Positions 6,405 to 8,534 of a DNA stretch of 8,534 nt are shown here, piece by piece. A program made the translations under genes and the position numbers. The notes under the pieces were generated by a model. That model was not told where the DNA came from and did no database searches. It saw nothing but the letters and a program-made list of their open reading frames with translations. The stretch is from JBQTIP01 sp052388025 (lineage in GTDB: Bacteria > Actinomycetota > UBA4738 > HRBIN12): assembly GCA_052388025.1 (NCBI GenBank), contig JBQTIP010000102.1, positions 1 to 8,534 on the forward strand, in the 5' to 3' direction. How positions within the stretch are numbered: position 1 is the first letter of the stretch; every line of letters begins with the position of its first letter.

Positions 6405-7672
6405 CACTCTAGGTAGCCGAGCGCCCTCAGGTGCTCCACGATCTCGTCGGTGGCCTCGACCTGCTCTCCCATGATCGAAGGGCCCCGAGGCAGCAGTCCC
6501 CGCAGCCGGTCGGCCTCCGCCGGGTCCTGAAGGCCCCCGGCCTCGCGACGGTCGGCTCCCAGGCGGTAGACCCGCTCGAAACCGTCCCCGGGGGCGTGAA
6601 GGAGCTTCAGATCGTCCATGACCACCGACTTCTTCTCGAACCCGTAGGCGATCGCCTCGGCGATGATGGGTCGCTGTCCGCCCCGCTCGAGCAGCGAGCG
6701 GCCGTCCGTCTCCGGCGCGTCCATCTCGACAGCTTGCAGCAGCGTCGGGACGACGTCCACCAAGCTGGCGTTCTCCTCGATCGCCGCCGCGGGGATGCCC
6801 GGCCCGAGGATCACAAGCGGCACCAGGAGGTGCACCTGGAACAGGTTGTGGCCGTGGCCGGTCCCGTAGATGTCGCGAGGGTCGGTGAACGCCTCCATCT
6901 CCTCGGCCCGATGCTCCCAGAGCTCCTCGCCGTGGTCGGAGGTCACGACCACGATGGTGTCGCCTCGCCGCCCGAGGCCGTCGAGCCCGTCCCAGAGCTC
7001 CGCGATCCCGCCGTCCGCGGCGCGCACCGCCACGTCGTACAGCCTCACGCGAGCGTCACGGTAGCGGGCGAAGGCCGCCGAGCCGACGTCCGCGCCGGAC
7101 CTCGTGTAGTCCCACCGGCGGACCTTCCGGATACGAGGGACCGGGCCGAAGGTCTCTCGCATGCCCCTCGGGAAGTCGAGCGGCTCGTGAGCGTCGCCCA
7201 GGTGGAGCCACAACAGGAACGGGCCGTCCTGGGCGCCGATCCACCGAAGCGCACGGCGGACCAGGGTTCGAGCCGGCCGCTCCACCATCGACCGTTCCCG
7301 GAACCTCCCGGGGATCGAAAGGTGCGCGTTCCACACGGCAGCGATCGCGTTCGTTGCGTATCCCCTCGCCTCCAGCATGTCGGGGAGCGACGGGACGTCT
7401 TCCTGCAGGGCCGTGGGGAGGCTCTCCTTGCTGAGGTTCTTCGGCTCGCCCGGCACGAGCCCCCCGCCGTGCCGATGCGGGTAGAGCCCGGTGAGCAGCG
7501 AAGCGACGGACGGGCAGGTCCACGAGGACGCACTGTGGGCGGAGGTGCAGTGGAGCGCCCGATCGAGGATCCCGTCGAGGAACGGCGTGGTCTTCCGCTC
7601 GTATCCGTATGCCGAGAGCCGGTCGCGGCGCAGGCAGTCCACGGTGACGATGAGGACGTTCGAGGGCGGCAT
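6404..7672 (-). CDS. Sulfatase-superfamily protein with Thr in place of the formylglycine Cys/Ser
   Basis: The 422-residue product has the alkaline phosphatase/sulfatase fold (PF00884 type). Visible are VLIVTVDCLRRDRLSAYGY (residues 6-24, metal Asp12), SSWTCPSVASLLTGLYPHRHG (49-69), WLHLGDAHEPLD (155-166), VVTSDHGEELWEH (242-254, metal Asp246/His247), GTGHGHNLF (270-278) and VPLVILGPGI (284-293). The C-terminus LRALGYLE is typical of a sulfatase-like subgroup. In the CxPSR consensus the nucleophile position is Thr52 and the Arg is Val56, so formylglycine formation is not expected. Thr nucleophiles are known in EptA-type phosphoethanolamine transferases and LtaS. No signal peptide or membrane span is visible, suggesting a cytoplasmic protein. 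The ATG at 7672 has AAGGAA just upstream. The frame stays open to 8509, but that part is antisense to the GT4 gene. It heads the minus-strand gene series. Its substrate is unknown: hydrolase or transferase on a sulfated or phosphorylated glycan. Confidence 0.85.
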   Translation of the reverse strand: MPPSNVLIVTVDCLRRDRLSAYGYERKTTPFLDGILDRALHCTSAHSASSWTCPSVASLLTGLYPHRHGGGLVPGEPKNLSKESLPTALQEDVPSLPDMLEARGYATNAIAAVWNAHLSIPGRFRERSMVERPARTLVRRALRWIGAQDGPFLLWLHLGDAHEPLDFPRGMRETFGPVPRIRKVRRWDYTRSGADVGSAAFARYRDARVRLYDVAVRAADGGIAELWDGLDGLGRRGDTIVVVTSDHGEELWEHRAEEMEAFTDPRDIYGTGHGHNLFQVHLLVPLVILGPGIPAAAIEENASLVDVVPTLLQAVEMDAPETDGRSLLERGGQRPIIAEAIAYGFEKKSVVMDDLKLLHAPGDGFERVYRLGADRREAGGLQDPAEADRLRGLLPRGPSIMGEQVEATDEIVEHLRALGYLE

Positions 7673-7675
7673 TCG

Positions 7676-7681
7676 TTCCTT
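7676..7681 (-). promoter_or_regulatory. Shine-Dalgarno of the sulfatase-like gene
   Basis: AAGGAA on the minus strand lies just before the ATG at 7672 (core AGGA about 4 bases away). It supports this ATG over any start in the much longer upstream open frame. Confidence 0.6.
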
Positions 7682-7725
7682 CGCGATCGGATCGGCCCCA
7701 GCCCGCGCCGCGGACGGTCGGCGCG

Positions 7726-7737
7726 TCCCGGCCGGGA
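7726..7737. repeat. 12-bp perfect palindrome in the divergent promoter region
   Basis: TCCCGGCCGGGA is a perfect inverted repeat. It ends 10 bases before the plus-strand TATAGT, overlapping where a -35 box would lie, and is downstream of the minus-strand TATACT. It could be a repressor operator for either direction. In DNA this GC-rich a short GC palindrome can also arise by chance, and it has no second copy elsewhere that I noticed. Confidence 0.35.
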
Positions 7738-7792
7738 AGCGGCTCAGTATAGTCGCCGCACAGGTGGACTCCCTCTCGGAATCGGGTTGCCC

Positions 7793-8534
7793 GTGAGCGA
7801 TCGGCGGCTGCGGATCGGCGTCGACGCCCACGTGATCGGCAGACGGCAGACGGGCAACGAGCGCTTCCTCACGAACCTCGTCCGTGCGATCCGCGCGCTG
7901 TCTCCCCACGAGCTCTTCCTCTACTTCACCGAAGAAGGAGCGGCTTCGGACTGGCGTCGACGCGGGGACGAGCGGACGACGGTGCGGCTCGTTCGTCCGC
8001 GCAACCCGTTCGCGCGGATCCCGGTGTCGCTTCCGCTGCGGGCCCGGCGCGACCGGGTGGACGTCCTGCTGGTGCACTACAACGCACCGCCGGTCGCTCC
8101 CTGCCCGGTCGTGACCATCGTGCACGACGTGGCCTTCGCCCGATACCCGGAGTACTACTCCCGCTTCGATCGAGCCTGGATGCCGCGGACGATCCCGGCG
8201 AGCATGCGCCGAGCGGCCGCGGTGGTGACCGTCTCTCGTTTCTCGCGCGACGAGATCTGCACCCTGTACGTGATCCCGCCGGCGAAGATCGCGGTGGCGC
8301 ACGACGGCGTCGATCGGCTCTTCTCGGACCGGACGCAGCGCCCGTGTCCCGTCGATCCCCCCTTCTTCCTCGCGTTCGGGAACCTCCAGCCCCGGAAGAA
8401 CCTCGCCACGCTCCTGCGCGCCTTCCGGCTCCTCGTGGAATCGAACCCGGAGATCGAGGAGCGTCTGGTGATCGCCGGGAAGCCGGCCTTCGGCGCCGAG
8501 GAGATCCACGCCACAGGCGAGGATCTCCGGCGCG
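7793..8534 (+). CDS. Glycosyltransferase family 4 (GT-B) protein, truncated at right edge
   Basis: 247 codons are visible, open to the window end. The product starts RLRIGVDAHVIGRRQTGNER (residues 5-24), the N-terminal GT-B strand with its Gly-containing loop. It continues with VDVLLVHYNAPP (89-100), VVTIVHDVAFARYPEYYS (106-123), a linker, AAVVTVSRFSRDEI (142-155), VAHDGVD (168-174) and FLAFGNLQPRKNLATLLRAF (192-211). This last segment is the GT4 hallmark (GxxxPRKN) that opens the C-terminal donor-binding domain, followed by LVIAGK. The nucleotide-sugar-binding E-x7-E region lies beyond the window. By family it transfers a sugar from a nucleotide donor to a glycan acceptor at the inner membrane face. 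The GTG at 7793 directly precedes the conserved strand; TTG at 7787 is a weaker alternative, and no strong ribosome-binding site is seen. It is divergent from, but functionally in keeping with, the polysaccharide genes on the other strand. Donor and linkage are not predictable. Confidence 0.9.
   Translation, partial: MSDRRLRIGVDAHVIGRRQTGNERFLTNLVRAIRALSPHELFLYFTEEGAASDWRRRGDERTTVRLVRPRNPFARIPVSLPLRARRDRVDVLLVHYNAPPVAPCPVVTIVHDVAFARYPEYYSRFDRAWMPRTIPASMRRAAAVVTVSRFSRDEICTLYVIPPAKIAVAHDGVDRLFSDRTQRPCPVDPPFFLAFGNLQPRKNLATLLRAFRLLVESNPEIEERLVIAGKPAFGAEEIHATGEDLRR

Larger units (their letters stand above)
7673..7792. promoter_or_regulatory. Divergent intergenic region with -10-like elements on both strands
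   Basis: These 120 bases separate the minus-strand series from the plus-strand GT4 gene, so promoters for both directions are expected. The single AT-rich patch (7743-7753, ctcagtatagt) gives TATAGT on the plus strand (7748-7753, 5 of 6 to TATAAT, about 40 bases before the GTG) and TATACT on the minus strand (7751-7746, 5 of 6, about 74 bases before the sulfatase-like ATG). No recognisable -35 box lies at the right distance for either. The two overlapping boxes would compete for polymerase if both are real. Confidence 0.4.

Noticed and set aside
7673..8509. Upstream 279-codon extension of the sulfatase-like frame on the minus strand
   Set aside because: It crosses the intergenic region and runs antisense to the well-supported GT4 gene. 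The fold begins right after the ATG at 7672, which has its own ribosome-binding site.

Overview
The window is a high-GC (clearly above 60% by eye) bacterial surface-polysaccharide locus. High GC, long antisense shadow frames, frequent 1-4 base start/stop overlaps and a GTG start point to a high-GC lineage such as Actinomycetota or another soil or aquatic phylum. The window has no phylogenetic marker, so the organism is a weak inference. I see no tRNA, rRNA, insertion sequence, CRISPR array or integrase.

Layout: eight genes lie on the minus strand, read from right to left. They are a sulfatase-superfamily protein (7672-6404), a multi-membrane-span O-antigen ligase/polymerase-like protein (6404-4905) and two tandem paralogous PAPS-type sulfotransferases (4894-3884 and 3876-2875). 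After an 81-base gap come an RmlC-type cupin epimerase (2793-2239), an extended SDR epimerase/dehydratase (2242-1139), an RmlD-type reductase (1132-236) and the start of a DUF1972-type glycosyltransferase (239 to beyond the left edge). Apart from the 81-base gap, neighbouring genes overlap by 1-4 bases or are separated by 6-10 bases, so this is one operon or two consecutive ones. A ninth gene, a GT4 glycosyltransferase, starts at 7793 on the plus strand and runs off the right edge. It is divided from the minus-strand genes by a 120-base divergent promoter region. Coding density is very high and no stretch over 300 bases lacks a gene.

How the genes may work together (inference): RmlC- and RmlD-like enzymes plus the SDR protein make a deoxy-sugar nucleotide, probably dTDP-L-rhamnose or a relative. 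The two glycosyltransferases add sugars to a repeat unit. The polytopic protein polymerises or ligates the chain. The two sulfotransferases would decorate it with sulfate, and the sulfatase-family protein may modify it or an intermediate. The most interesting reading is therefore a locus for a sulfated, rhamnose-type exopolysaccharide or glycolipid. Two features are odd. The sulfatase-like protein has Thr where classical sulfatases have the Cys/Ser that becomes formylglycine. The RmlC-like protein departs from the usual active-site signature. The early rhamnose genes (rmlA, rmlB), flippase, priming transferase and PAPS-synthesis genes are not in this window.
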